NCBI GenBank assembly: GCA_050084985.1
Contig: JBITNC010000001.1
Span: 114,514,001-114,578,000, forward strand
Source: Nageia nagi
Taxonomy: Eukaryota > Pinophyta
Direction: 5' to 3'
Length of the DNA stretch: 64,000 bases
A program made the translations under genes and the position numbers. Shown in pieces: positions 47,001 to 59,239 of this stretch. Within the stretch, counting starts at the first letter, position 1, and each line of letters begins with the position of its first letter. The notes beneath the pieces were generated by a model. That model was not told where the DNA came from. It ran no database searches and was given only the letters and a program-made list of their open reading frames with translations.

Positions 47001-49920
47001 TTATAGATTTGGATGGTAATTTTTATAATTTGTTCCTTTAGGAAAAATACATGAAAATTGCGAATGCCTAGTAGTAATTAATTGTTGACATGTTAAGGAA
47101 CTAGTGTTCTTGCTTGAGAAATAATAAGGCATTCTTGTTCAAGTAGTTTTTTTGAACAATTTATGTATAAGAATTTGATTTCACTTTAGCAAAAGGAATA
47201 AGGTTTCTAAAAGTGTGAATTTATGCATACTAGTACTATAAAAATTTAAAAAAAAAATGATATCTTTGATCAGTAAGATAATATAGTATGTATTTTTGTA
47301 AAAACTTTATACTTGGATTAAGAATTAGATTCTAAGTATTAAGTGAATTGTATACATTGATTATACAAACTTATTAGTTAGGACTTGTTTGTGATCAATG
47401 TGTAGTGATGGTTTATTCTTCTTGTATAGATAAAGTGTAAGTCATACATCAAAATTTTGATTTAAGGATAGTATTACTTTTGCTTACTTAAGGATGATTA
47501 AGTTGGAATTTGAACTTAACTATAAGTAATAATTTGCTTTATGCAAAATACTTGAATTATGAATATTTGTGAATATTTTAGTGAATTTATGGTCTTGGAT
47601 TTTATATATTCCAAGGATGGAATTGTTGATAATGTTGGATCTAAGTGATTTGTATTGATTTTTAATAGACCATGGATGACATTAATTTGGGAACAATTAA
47701 AAAATTTTGATTCTATAACTTATATGCCATCCATAATCTTGTATGATAATTAAATGATTTCGATATCATTGTATTGCTAGAATGCTTTGGCTTACAAATG
47801 ATCTTGATGAAAAGGATGTTAGTACTTTTATCAAGGTATATTTTTCAAGGTTATTTTTCCAAGTATTGACTAAAAATTATGGATCATATGAATTTATGAA
47901 AATAAATTAAAAATTTAAATTATGCATCTCATTTGAAGAGTTGGTTTTGATCTCAAAAACTTACTTATCTTGAATGCATATAGTAGGTCAAGAATGATAC
48001 AAGAAAGTGTAAGGATGGTGAAGAATATGCAAGCTTAGTATGAGAAACTTAATTTTTATTGATAAGTTATGTCTTTATTTACTAAATTGTAAATTGAAAT
48101 TATTCATGCATATACTTGATGAAAATGAGATATACTTTTGTATTTGAGTATATATCAACTTTTGTATGAGAAATATGTATTTGATTCCTTGATCGTATTT
48201 TATGATATATGTTATTATCTCAAAAAGGTATTTCCTTTGTATTAGAAAGAATGTTGAACATTTGGAAAATGTTAAGTTTCACAATGGATTTATATTTGAT
48301 TGAAATGATTAATATTCTTGTCATTAAAATTGAAATATTTAGTTTAATATAAAAAAAATGGTGTGAAAGTTCAAGTCAACTTTATTATAGAAAGTAGTAT
48401 ATATATTGATCTTTGGATAAAATTTAATATATTGTACAAACTAATGGGTTTAAAACAATGCTAAAAGACTTAACTTATATATGGATGAAGGAATTATATC
48501 TAATACAATATCATATATTAACTAATGGTTAAGTTGAACTTAAGATATTGGTTAGTGGATTCATAAACAAATTGTATTTACACATTGAAAAAAGGTAAAT
48601 CGAGTTTTTGTATTACTTTCTAGAACTTAGGGTACATGTATGTTTTTATTTGAACAAAAAGAGACCATTCATGTTTTTTCTTCATGAGTATTTTATTATG
48701 ATTTATATAATATATTATTATCTTAGAATGAACTAATGAAAACAATCCAAATCATTTTTACTTCATAACATCTTTTTTGTATTCTTTCTTTTTAAAAAAT
48801 ATTACTTTTGTGGTATCGGATTCATAATTAAGGCATGAGTAAAAGGTGTTATCCTTTTAAGTAATATAACTTATCACTCATATGTATTATTAGATAAATA
48901 ATCTATAATATCCACTAAATCCACAAATGTAGTTAGAGAAATTGACAACTACTTAGGTATATTGAATTTAAACTAACTCAATTGAAGTAACTATGTAACA
49001 TAAATAACAAAGATCCAAGACTTACTCAAGCTCAAATATTTATAAGATATTATAATCAATGAGAATAGCCATAATATGCTACTAATCATACTAAAAATAA
49101 ATAAAAAGATAGAGAACTAAAGTTTATCTTCACTCTCTATATTTTTAGAGAAGTAAAAATCTCTTTGAAAGATGCAAAATTTATTAATGATTTATTTAAT
49201 TAACTCAAGAATTTTTTTGAAGTTTTCAATATAAATAAGAAATTATATTTTAAAAAGAAACTAACTACTACAAAAAAAAAATATAATGAGATTATATTAA
49301 TTATTTTTATAAAATATAAAGAGATATTTGCATAAACTTTTTTTATAATAATACTGCTTATAACACATGGTTTTCTAGGGGCCCTCACCCTTTCTTGACT
49401 TATGCATACACTCTAGCTAATGGAACCTATGACTTGGCTACACCAAGCCCTAGATCCTACCACTTACAACCATACATTATAAAATAGAGGGTAATAATAT
49501 TATATATATAGTATTGAATGACCTACCTTAATAATTTGATGCATATACTATTACTATCTCAATTTCTAATTTGATCTTTAATTTAAAAAATGATTACCAA
49601 CTATTATAACAAGAGATTAGGTTGACATAAAAGATAATTAGAATGATATTTTAACACAAAAATATAATGAAAAATCTCATTTTATTTTTTTATAATCTTC
49701 TCAAAATACTTCTTATTGCATTCGCCATATTTTAAGGTATTACAAGATTCATATTTATATACAAATAAATATCTTACAATTTTTAAGTTGGTAAGGAATA
49801 AATTTATTTCATTTTTAGATCTTAAAATTCTAGATAAAATGTTTTGACTTTGACTTGTTAAAGCATATTAATAATTTTTAATTACAACCCCAATAAACTT
49901 ACCCTAACTACTAAATGGTC

Positions 49921-50290
49921 CTACTAGGATCTTCTTCTAATATATTACAAATTCATTATTTGCTACTACCTTTGTGAAGATATTAGTTACTTATTTCTTT
50001 ATTTTACATAACTTGAATATTGTTGCCTTCCTTTGATTCATATTTTGAATTAATATATATTTGAGTTTGATATGCTTAAACATTCTTTGAAATATTGGAT
50101 TCTTAAATAATTAAATGATGTTTTTCTTATCATGACATATTATTATAGTTTTGGTTTATTTTTCATTTAGTTATTCATATACTCTTCAAATTTATATTGT
50201 CTATACAATTACTTTGTATATTTTTATGTATTTTACATTAGATTTCGAAAGAAAATGAGTTTTATTTTTTATGTTCAATTCAATGATGAA
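49921..50290 (-). pseudogene. pol: Ty1/copia RNase H C-terminal part
   Basis: On the minus strand one frame reads TIIICHDKKNII, then LFKNPIFQRMFKHIKLKY, LCKIKK*VTNIFTKVVANN and EFVIY. This follows the copia RNase H pattern TIYCDNQSAI...KNPVFHxRSKHIDIKYHFIRD...C.TxxQVADIFTK position by position, with the catalytic Asp in CDN shifted to CHD. Upstream, KNKTHFLSKSNVKYIKIYK fits the QxxxxLSTTEAEYxA segment. RNase H removes RNA from the RNA/DNA hybrid during reverse transcription. Only this end of pol is seen; RT and integrase are not found in the 1.4 kb up to element D. Confidence 0.8.
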
Positions 50291-50329
50291 TCCATCTTCA
50301 ATAATAAATAGTAAACTTTGATGTTAATT

Positions 50330-51646
50330 ACCAATGATCAATTAATATTTTATAAGTTAAGGAACAAATAAAATATCCACTTGCAAAAAACTTTTATATA
50401 GAAACAAAAAGAATAATAATTTATCTTTTTAATGCATCTTTAACAAAGGTTGTACATGAAGATCTATAAATGAAATACTTTCATAGTAGAAGAGATGTAT
50501 TATTCTATAAGATTAATAAAATAAAGAGGAGACTAAAAGATTGAAAGATATTATTTTCTAGAAGTAAAATAAAAAGAAGCAAGTAACAAGAAGGATAAAA
50601 TAAGAAATAAACAAAGAAAACATAGAGCCTATAAATAGAGGAGAAGAAAAAAAATTAATAGAAAAATAATAAGTGATACAAAGCCAATAAATCTACTTTA
50701 TATTATATGTAAAGAGTTACAAAATCACATAAAGAAGGTATCAAATTATGTTTGATAAGGAAGGTCTTGAAAGATGAAAAGCCAAGATTTGTTGAATATT
50801 GATAAGGAAGGTCTTGAAAGATGAAAAGTCAAGATTTGTTGAATATATATATATATATGATACATTGATTCAAAATGATATGAGACGATTAATGTATCAT
50901 CTTAAAAGAAAACAATAAAGAATAAGTGAATTTTTAGAACTAATAGAATCTAATAAATTACATAACCTAAAAATACCTCATAAAAATATAACACAAACTA
51001 TGAACTTTGATTTCTTAGGTACTTAACATTCAAAATGAAGTATGCTTATGATGATACCACAATATGTGCTTGATTCAAAACTACAAAATGGAAGATAAAA
51101 ATATTATTTTTTTGAATTCAAAAAATTGAGATCATGAAGCGTAAGTTGAATTTATATTTAGATTATGCAACATGTATTGCATCCTTGAAGATCCCATGTC
51201 CTCTAAAGATGTGTAAGAAGATATCATCATATCAAGGAGTGTTGTACTTTATTTAAATGTTAGGTATTATATAGGTGGATAATTATGTATTGTGCAACTT
51301 CATGCTATTATATTTTAATGGCAAGTCATGAGTTATATTTAGTTATAGTCAAGTGCATATATTAAATGAATATTACTACATATGAGTAGTTGTATGATAG
51401 TATTTATGGTGACCATTATAAGGTAGCATATCAGTTTCAATTTTTGTAAGGTGTTATAATAGGTAGTGTATAAACATTAGATGTGCTCATCCTCCATGTA
51501 CAATGAAGAGGCTATCATCAACAAATTTTCAACTACATGTAAAAGATAATGAAGTGTTAACAAACATAGTTGAAAGATATTCATAAAATATATCATAACA
51601 TGAATGGATCTCCCAATCAATATGCATTTATGAAAATATCTACAAT
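50330..51646. other. Unassigned DNA with a 47-bp tandem duplication
   Basis: 50754-50800 and 50801-50847 are nearly identical 47-bp copies (gataaggaaggtcttgaaag...). Short (TA)n at 50843-50858. No gene is recognised. The minus frame at 51477-51665 has no family motif. Ends in the 5' TSD copy of element D (tgtag, 51647-51651). Confidence 0.5.
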
Positions 51647-51651
51647 TGTAG

Positions 51652-52285
51652 TGTAGATGCCTCAAAATGAACCTTTATGTATTTAATAAATAATTTTAAT
51701 CCTTTAATAATGTATTATTTAAAAAGGGGTTAAAAATGTATAAAAGATGTGTAGGCTATGTATTTGACCCTTGTGGAATGTACAAGGGGTCAAAATATCA
51801 GTCATTTAAACTTGTATCATAAATAAAGGTATCATTTGATGACCTATAGATCATGAGTGAATCATGGGCTAATAATCATTTCAAGCTAATACAAAGATTA
51901 TCAATTGAAGATCATTTGAAGAATTACAACTTGCTTTGTCTATCTATATTGTGCATCTATTATTTTGTAAGTTTTCATGTATGTTCATCATTTGATTATT
52001 CTCTAATTGCTACATTCTTGTTCACATTTGTAATTTTGCTCATCCTATGGTGCTAACAGCGTACCAATTCTAGGGCATCGGAGGCATGCTTGTTCATGAA
52101 TGTATGCTCTATCCTTTGTGCATTTTCTAATTAATGGAATGAATATAGAATCTAAGTAAACACTATTGCATTCTTATTATATGTTATTACCATATTTCTA
52201 ATGTATGCATAAATATTTATAAAGTAGTCCTAATAGTGCATTAATCAACCCCATAAATAATTATACGCATTATTTTGGGTCTACA
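51652..52285 (+). repeat. 5' LTR of element D
   Basis: 634 bp, starts tgtagatgcctcaaaatga and ends gggtctaca. Contains a TATA box tataaaag (51739-51746) and ataaataaagg near 51819 as a possible poly-A signal. The 51853-52056 frame is inside the LTR, and its homologue at 60170-60376 shows it is LTR sequence rather than a gene. Confidence 0.95.
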
Positions 52286-52288
52286 TTT

Positions 52289-52301
52289 TGGTGAACCCGA
52301 C
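52289..52301 (+). promoter_or_regulatory. Primer-binding site of element D
   Basis: tggtgaacccgac starts three bases after the LTR. It is a 13-base complement of the plant tRNA-Trp 3' end (GTCGGGTTCA plus CCA, as I recall it). Confidence 0.75.
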
Positions 52302-52407
52302 TATTTGATTTATCTTACCCTAGAGGCAAGATCATGCTAACCCTTCTGATCAAGATCAAGTCACCAGCATCATATATCTCTATCTTTAGGATGCCAGCAG
52401 TGTTAAT

Positions 52408-53480
52408 ATGGATCAACTAATAGCCACACTTTATGCTTTGAACATGAATATTCTAGACTTGCAAAGGGAGATTGCTACAAATAATAATCCAAGTTCAAGC
52501 TTGACTAATCCAGGAGGTTCATCCAATACCTCCCCACCATCCAATCCTTATGAATATGATGGCATTTTTGTTTCACCCTTGACAGATGACATTCACAATT
52601 TTCCCCTACCACCTGATCACAAGACCCCCAATTTCAAGATGTTCAGTGGTGAATAGGATCCCAAATAGCATCTCATTACCTTTCAGGAGGAGTGCTTGTT
52701 GAAATTGGGTTCAAATGAGAGGTTAATAGCTAAATTCTTCCCAAGGAGTTTGAAAGGCAATCCTACTCAATGGTTTTACTCTTTTCTAGGTAAGTTTATT
52801 GATTCCTTTAAAACCTTAGTTCAAACATTTATTGTTAATACAAGCATAATATTAAAGAATAAGGAAAAATATTAGAATTATGTGCACTTCATCAAGGAAG
52901 AAATGAAACCATATAGAAGTATGTATTACACTTCAAAAAGGTATGGCAAACTACTCAAGCTAAACTAGATGAATATGAGATGTATGGCATATTTCATAAA
53001 TCTATTATTCCTATACTTCAATTGAATGCTCCTAGTGCTAAGGATGTTGGTTTTAGTACTTCAGTTCAACAATTGATGTAAAAAGAAAATGTTTTATTAT
53101 ATATAGGAGGTATTAAATAAATATCTAACACTTTTTTCAAAGATAATAAAAAACCATATGTCAAGAAACAAGAGAAACCAGTTAATATGGTGGATAGACC
53201 CAAGACTTCTTCAAAGGCACAAAGGTCTACTTCCTCAAAGAATATCAACTACACATTTCCAGTTCAACCAAGAATTATTTTGAGGGACTTAATGAAGAAA
53301 GGCCTTCTACACCCACTTGAAAAAGTTGATGATGATACCCCTTTGGGACACTTTGAGACATACTATGCTTATCATCAATGAAAAGGGAATGCTACAAACT
53401 TTTGCAAAACATAGGAAGTGGCTATCATAGCCCTTATAGAATAAGAAAGATACAAGATTGATTAATGCCCTACTAAACAA
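52408..53480 (+). pseudogene. gag: Element D gag
   Basis: Starts at ATG 52408 (MDQLIATLYALNMNILDLQ). The capsid core follows in the same frame after two stops: LITFQEECLLKLGSNERLIA, then KFFPRSLKGNPTQWFYSF and FIDSFKTLVQTFI, matching the LFPxSLxGxAxxWF pattern. After a frame change the C-terminal part (53187-53440) reads RIILRDLMKKGLLHPLEK, FETYYAYHQ and NATNFCKT, homologous to element C's gag C-terminus. The first Cys of the metal-binding motif is now Tyr. Gag packages the element RNA in cytoplasmic particles. Confidence 0.85.
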
Positions 53481-53738
53481 ATAGATGTCATCAATATGGT
53501 CATAGTAATTAAAGGAGTGTGTGCTAACTTACTAAGAGGACATCCCCGCAATATTCCAAATCCTATCACCATCAAACAAGTAAGTATCCCACCTAATCCT
53601 AAAGTTTATAGTATGATTGATCAATTAAAAAATACAATAGCCAAGATTAGCTTGTATGATCTCATTTCTACTTCTTAGGCCCATAGGGATGTTTTATATG
53701 CTTTATTCAAGAATGAAATTGTTCCTACTAACATTTCA

Positions 53739-54194
53739 ATGATTACATTTTTTGAAAAGTTCCAAACCATTAGGGAAAGTGATACTATCTCCTTTTACAA
53801 ATTTGAAATACTCAACCAAGAACTACTAGATGAATGTTTAGCCTTATGTATCACACCTTTGGTAGATGAATGGGAAGTCAAAAGGACTATGGTAGATAAT
53901 GGTTCAGGTATGAATGTATGTTCTAACCACTTTTTGACTCAATTACAAGAAAAAGGTGTAACCATCCCCCCATTAGAAGAATCCACTTTCAAAATTAGAG
54001 ACAATGATAGTTCTTCCAAAAAACCACTAGGTATAGCTACCATCATGATTACCATAGGAGTTAGAACTATTCTAGCCAAGTTTCAAGTTGTTGATTCTAA
54101 TTTGTCTTATAACATACTTTTAGGAAGACCTTGGATCCATGATATGGAAGTTGTATCTTCTACACTACAATATAGACTAAAATTTGAATTCTAA
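53739..54194 (+). pseudogene. pol: Element D aspartic protease
   Basis: A 151-codon open stretch. The catalytic motif is VDNGSGMNVC (D-N-G-S, near 53893-53922, the usual D[ST]GS/DNGS form). Downstream NILLGRPWIHDMEVVSSTLQ fits the LLGRPWIHxxxAVPSTLHQ motif of Tat-group proteases. The retroviral-type protease cuts Gag-Pol. This piece has no internal stop, but the frames on both sides do. It shares its reading frame with RT, as expected of a pol polyprotein. Confidence 0.88.
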
Positions 54195-55313
54195 GGATAA
54201 GTACACATAATTTTAGCTAATCCTAAGCCTTATACACTATACAATGTTGCTGAATTTGAGGAGATAGCCTTAGTTCCACTACTTTTCAAAATAGAACCAT
54301 TGGATGATCCCACATCAAGGTAAAATATATATAAATAGGTGAAAATCATAGAAATAAGTATGGGCATTAACAAAATAGATGATACAAACTTATTTGTGTT
54401 CATCAAAGACTTGGGAAGGCCTTGAATATTAGCTATTTTAGGTCATCAATGATGTGTTGTTCTACATACAAGGTGCTAGCATTGTACAAATGGTGACATC
54501 AGTGGTCCTTCTAGATCTAATCAATCTAATACAAGGAACCAATCTTCTCCATATGATGTCCCTACATCTTTTGAGTTAGGTAACATCTTTCCTTTTACTT
54601 TTGTTCAAAAGTATATGCTCAATAATTGCAAGTACAAATGAAGAGGTTTAGGCAAAAATGAGCAAGGTATGTCTAATTTTTTTATTTATCCTAAAACATT
54701 GCTTATTATGATAGGTCTAGGTAGTGATGGATAGGTCAAACAAAAATGGGGTCCCATATAATTTGTTAAAACATATAATATGATAGAATTATCTAATGAA
54801 ATTAATGAAGATATGTGGATTGATCATAGCTTGCCTCTTGCCTTTGATTATTTCAATACTAATGATGATTTTCTTGAATACTTGGGGGCACATTCAAAAT
54901 TGACCAAGTCTAATGAAAAATATCATGCCTCTTATATGCTTCATGAGTATGCTTACTTTGGCCAAGAGGTCAATTTTCATAATGTTTTATAGGTTCAACC
55001 CTTAGATAAAGTTGATATTGTTGATCCTACTATGAAGGATTTGCCATCATTATTACAACAAAATAAGGAGCTCACCTTCCCACAAGAACAATTGCTAAAC
55101 ATTAATATTGGTACTACAGATAAAGAGAGATTGCTTCAAATTGGAGCATCCCTAGCCTCTTCTAAATAAGAAAGGTACAAATCTAAATTAATTACACATT
55201 CTAAAACATTTTCATGGTCTTATGATGATATGCCTTGGTTAAATCCTTCATTTTTCATGTATAATTTTCTATTAAAATAAAATGCCAAGCTAATTAAGCA
55301 AAAGCCTAGAGAA
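54195..55313 (+). pseudogene. pol: Element D spacer between protease and RT
   Basis: Pol connecting region of the Tat type, in poor condition. 54780-54992 is open and acidic (EYLGAHSKLTK). Near 55050-55290, FSWSYDDMPWLNPSF leads toward RT and matches the FAWxYxDMPGLDPxxxxH phrase that precedes RT in Ty3/gypsy elements. Confidence 0.65.
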
Positions 55314-55973
55314 ATGCATCCTTCCAAGGCCCAGTTAGTAAAAAAGGAGATTGAAAAACACTTACAAGTAGGATTCATAGAGCCTATTGATTATTTTGAA
55401 TGGATGTCCAATATTTTTCCTATTACTAAACCAACAAGTGAAATACAAGTATGTATTGATTTTCTTGATATCAACAATGCTTTTCTTAAAGCTAATTTTC
55501 CATTATCCAATATTGATATAACTATTGATAGCATATTTTGCCATGATATGTTGTCATTTATGGATGGTTTTTCTAGTTACAATCAAATTTTAATGAATCC
55601 TATGGAATGACATAAAATAGCTTTCACAACCCCTTGGTGTAATTTTTGTTGGAAGGTTATACTTTTTGAACTAAAAAATGTAGGTTCTACATATTAGAGA
55701 GCCATGGTCACTATGTTCCATAAGCACATTAACAAAACAATGGAGGTATATGTTGATGACATCCTTGTCAAATCAAAGCAAGGTCAAGGCCATCTCCAAG
55801 CCCTTGAAGAGGTATTTGACATTTTGTAAAGGTACAAAATAAGACTCAAACCTTCAAAGTGTGCATTTTGAGTTACTTCTAAAAAATTGTTAGGGTTCAT
55901 GGTTTTAAATAGAGGAATTGAGATAGATCCTAAGAAAGTAAAAGCCATTATTGATATGCCTCCTCCTTGAAAC
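55314..55973 (+). pseudogene. pol: Element D reverse transcriptase
   Basis: Reads MHPSKAQLVKKEIEKHLQVG, then SEIQVCIDFLDINNAF, KANFPLSNIDITID and LSFMDGFSSYNQI. The catalytic YVDDILVKS is at 55749-55775, and KLLGFMVLNRGIEIDPKKVK follows. All RT motifs are recognisable. Stops fall where the family has Gln or Arg, for instance in TY*RAM (family ATYQRAM), L*RYK and PPP*NLK (family PPPRNLK). RT makes cDNA from element RNA. Confidence 0.92.
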
Positions 55974-56560
55974 TTGAAACAACTTAGAAGCCTTCAAGGA
56001 AAGATAAACTCAGTTAGGAGATTCATCTCACAACTAGAGGATAAGTGTAGACCATTCACTCATTTACTTAAGAAAGATGTCAAGTTTGTATGGGATGCGA
56101 ATTTCCATAAAGCATTTGAAGATATTAAGCAATATTTTATCAATCTTCCTATCCTTGTTCCCATGGATTTTTCCCAACCTACTTACTTATATATTTTATC
56201 CTCCTTGTATGCCATAGGAACTATTTTGTGTCAAAAAATTGAATATAACAAGGAGAGGACCATCTATTATCTAAGCAAGACATTGATTGATTATGAGACA
56301 AGGTACACTCCTATGGAGAAGCTAACAAGAAGAGGGCCATATATTGCACCACATATGTTGTTAGTCCTATTAATTATTTAAAATATCTTATGTCTAAACA
56401 ACATTTATCAGGTAGATTTTCAAAGTTGCTAATGTTATTATGGGAATTTGATATTAATGTGGTGAAGCAAAAAACTATTAAAGGATAAGCAATTATAGAT
56501 AAGATAGTAGAATTTCCTCAAGAAGGTGAGGAGGTGGTCCTTGAAGAACTTCCTAACATT
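55974..56560 (+). pseudogene. pol: Element D RNase H (first, Ty3-type)
   Basis: Begins NLKQLRSLQGKINSVRRFIS, the RT/RNase H connection. RTIYYLSKTLIDYETRYTP and MEKL fit the PVYYVSKTLxDAETRYxxxEK motif. A frameshift near 56330 moves the rest, PHMLLVLLIILKYLMSKQ and FSKLLMLLWEFDI, into another frame, matching the LxxYFxxHxxxVxTDxPLxxIL part. Confidence 0.85.
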
Positions 56561-56682
56561 TTTTAGGAGGAATAATAGTGCCAACAAATTGGTGACCTAT
56601 CAATAGGGCATCAATGGCATGACTTTGAGGAGATCTTCACCCCTAATGATTATATTGGTCTTCTGGAATATGAGCCTGTAGT

Positions 56683-57185
56683 TTGGACCTTTTATTTTGA
56701 TGGTTCTAAATGCATTCACAAAGTAGGGGTAGGTATTATTTTGGTCTCTCCTACTAATCAAGTAATCCCTATGGCATACAAATTAGATTTAAAATGCATT
56801 AATAATATGGTTGAGTATGAGGCTCTAATATTAGGATTGAAGGTGACTTTAGAACTAAAATATCATAGACATAGAAATTTATGGGGATTCATAGCTTGTG
56901 ATAAACCAATTGAAGGGTAGTTATGATACCAAATATGAGAAACTAAAGTCTTATAGAGTGGTCATGATTGAGTTGTTGGACAACCTTGACAAATATACTA
57001 TTGATATCCTTCCTAGGACTAATAATAGATATGCAGATGCTATGGCAAGTGCAGCCTCTTTGGTACCAATTAATCTTGAAGATGAGGATACCATTCTCAC
57101 TATTCGTAAGATAAGTTCTCCATCGTACACAACTCATATTTTTTCTATTTTATCATATCTTATTTCCAATTATGATGCTTTTTGA
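56683..57185 (+). pseudogene. pol: Element D second RNase H (archaeal-type, Tat marker)
   Basis: YFDGSKCIHKVGVGIILVS (first Asp at 56699-56701), then NNMVEYEALILGLKVTLEL (Glu) and YGDS*LVINQLKG (second Asp at 56886-56888). NQLKGSYDTKYEKLKSYRVV, LDKYTIDILPRT and NNRYADAMASAAS follow. This is a second, complete-looking RNase H copy between RNase H and integrase, the hallmark of the Tat lineage. One frameshift between the Glu and second Asp motifs; the stop after GDS stands for Gln. Confidence 0.88.
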
Positions 57186-57239
57186 GATTGGTACTTTGAT
57201 ATCGATCGCTACTTAAAATACCAAAGCATTCCTTCTAGA

Positions 57240-58445
57240 TATACTAAGAATAATAAATTAAGATTGAGAAGGACTAATATGAAATATGTGATTATTGGTG
57301 ATGTTTTATATAGAATATCCTTTTATGGTGCCTTGTTGAGATGTTTAACATAGGATGAGATAGATACTACTTTAGAGCAACCTCATTATGGATTATGTGG
57401 TGGCCATTTTCATGTTAAAGCTCTTTATAAAAAGATCTTGAGAATAGGGTACCATTGGCCCACTATGGAAGAAGATTATAAAACTCACATGAAAGTATGT
57501 GTGCAATGCCAAAAGCATGCAAACTTATAAAAACAACCAACTCAAGAACTTAATTCCATTATTTCTCCATGGCCCTTTTCTACTTGGGGCATAGATTTGA
57601 TTGGTATGATAATCCTCATTCTATAGGACACAAATTTGTCATCATAGCTATAAAATATACTACCAAGTGGGTGTAATCCATACCCATGAAGTCAGTTGGA
57701 CAAGAAAAGATTATTACATTCCTTATAGAATACATCATCACTAGATTTGGTTTGCCACAAAGGTTGATCATGGATAATGGTCCAAATTTCAAGGGCAAGG
57801 ATATGTAAGAATTTTGTAAAAATTTTCACATCACATAAATCTTTTCTTTAGTTTACTACCCTTAAGGAAATGGTCAATATGAAGCAACAAACAAGACACT
57901 TAAGAGTATTCTTGCTAAAACATGGGGTAAATATGAAAGAAATTGTCATGAGCAATTGCCATATGCACTATGGGCCTATAGAACTAGTGTCTAAATAGCC
58001 ATTGGGCCAACCCCCTTTTCATTGGTATATGGAGATGAGGCCATTGTACCACTTGATTTAGAAATTCCTTTGCTTAGGATCTCTTTACAAGGTGATATTC
58101 CAAATGAGGATGTAAGAAAAGCAAGATTACAATAGTTGGAGATGTTAGATGAAAAAAGAATCAAAGCCATTGAACATCAAAAGGTATACCATGCCAAAAT
58201 TAAGAGAGCATTTGGTAAGAAGATAAAAGATAAATATTTAAAAATAGGGGACCTAGTCTTAAAAGAGAATATCAATAAAATAGCAACAAATGGAGGCTAA
58301 AGGTAAATTTGTACATAATTGGTTGGGTGTGTATGTTGTTGTTGATGCAACAAGATCAAAAGCATATAGGTTATCAACATTTGATGGTAAGAAGGAACCA
58401 AAAACCTTCAATTCCATCCATATCAAGTATTTTTATGCTTTAATA
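57240..58445 (+). pseudogene. pol: Element D integrase
   Basis: N-terminal zinc finger: HYGLCGGHFHVKALYKKIL with two His, then VCVQCQKHANL with two Cys. Catalytic core: SPWPFSTWGIDLIG (first Asp), FGLPQRLIMDNGPNFKG (second Asp) and GNGQYEATNKTLKSILAK (Glu), the D,D(35)E arrangement. WAYRTSV*IAIGPTPFSLVY follows. The C-terminal GPY/F-like module reads NWLGVYVVVDATRSKAYRL up to IHIKYFYA. Stops and two shifts; the integrase would insert cDNA in chromosomes. Confidence 0.92.
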
Positions 58446-58604
58446 GCATAGATTTATGCCCCTACAAAATAATTCATATCAAACGCAGGGGCACAACTTC
58501 TTTTTATTTTATGTATAGATCCAAGCAGAACATGATGTTAATGGCATTCTTGACTATCAACATGATGCTGGTGACATGCCAAAAATAAAAAATAAATTGG
58601 ATAA
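58446..58604 (+). other. Start of element D 3' UTR
   Basis: Short non-coding segment after integrase. Confidence 0.6.
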
Positions 58605-59172
58605 CATAATATCTTTGGGTCATAGACATAAAATGTATGATCATCGATGGCCAATGACAAGGCTAGTGAGAGTTCACTCACTTAAAAGTAAATCGATGAT
58701 GTAGTCATGAGCTAGATGTTGATATTGGATCATCTCTAATGGATGATACATTTTGTTGTGTATCCACATGGTTTTTGATTTAAACCCATATAAAGCATAA
58801 TATCTTTAGATCATGGACATAAAAATTCATGATCATCGATGGCCCACAAAATAGCTAGAGAGAGTTCCCTCACAAGTAAATCGATGATACAGTTGTTAGC
58901 AATTTGTTGACATTGGATCATCTCTAATGGAAGAAATATTTTGTTATGTATCCACATGATTTTTGTTTTGAACCTATATCAAGCATAATTTCTTTGGATC
59001 ATAGACAAAATTCATGATCATTTATGGCCAACAACATGGTTAGTGAGAGTTCACTCACTTAGAAGATAAATCGATGATGAACCCATAAGTAGATTGCTAA
59101 CATTGAGTCATCATCAATGAATGATGCAACTCACTATGCATCCACCCTATTTTTATGAATAACACTTTATTG
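58605..59172. repeat. Tandem array of about 190 bp, three units
   Basis: Units start with cataat(a/t)tcttt(g/a)g(a/g)tcat at 58605, 58796 and 58984 (periods 191 and 188). Shared inner words are gatcatcgatggcc, gagagttc(a/c)ctcac, agtaaatcgatgat and ttggatcatctctaatgga. It lies in the 3' UTR of element D. Confidence 0.85.
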
Positions 59173-59239
59173 TAGGTATTTAAATCCTAAATATTAGAAG
59201 AAAAATCATAGAATTCCACACCATCAATGGCATTCATAA

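Larger units (their letters stand above)
45118..49885 (-). repeat. Long direct repeat, copy 1 (possible copia 3' LTR), with 3-kb extra segment
   Basis: 45118-45413 matches 61690-61970 and 48395-49835 matches 61972-63352, in the same orientation and at roughly 90 percent by eye. In this copy the two parts are separated by about 2.98 kb (45414-48394) that the other copy lacks. The repeat abuts a minus-strand Ty1/copia RNase H (49921-50290), and accccaataaac at 49886 could be the complement of a purine tract. So the repeats may be the LTRs of that copia element with element D nested inside. Neither ends nor a target duplication were confirmed. Confidence 0.55.

Noticed and set aside
49200-49388. 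Hydrophobic 62-codon minus frame
   Set aside because: It is in the long repeat; the other copy (around 62780-62950) does not keep the frame open.
51853-52056. 67-codon frame, with a homologue at 60170-60376
   Set aside because: The similarity of the two is explained by their being the same part of the two LTRs of element D.
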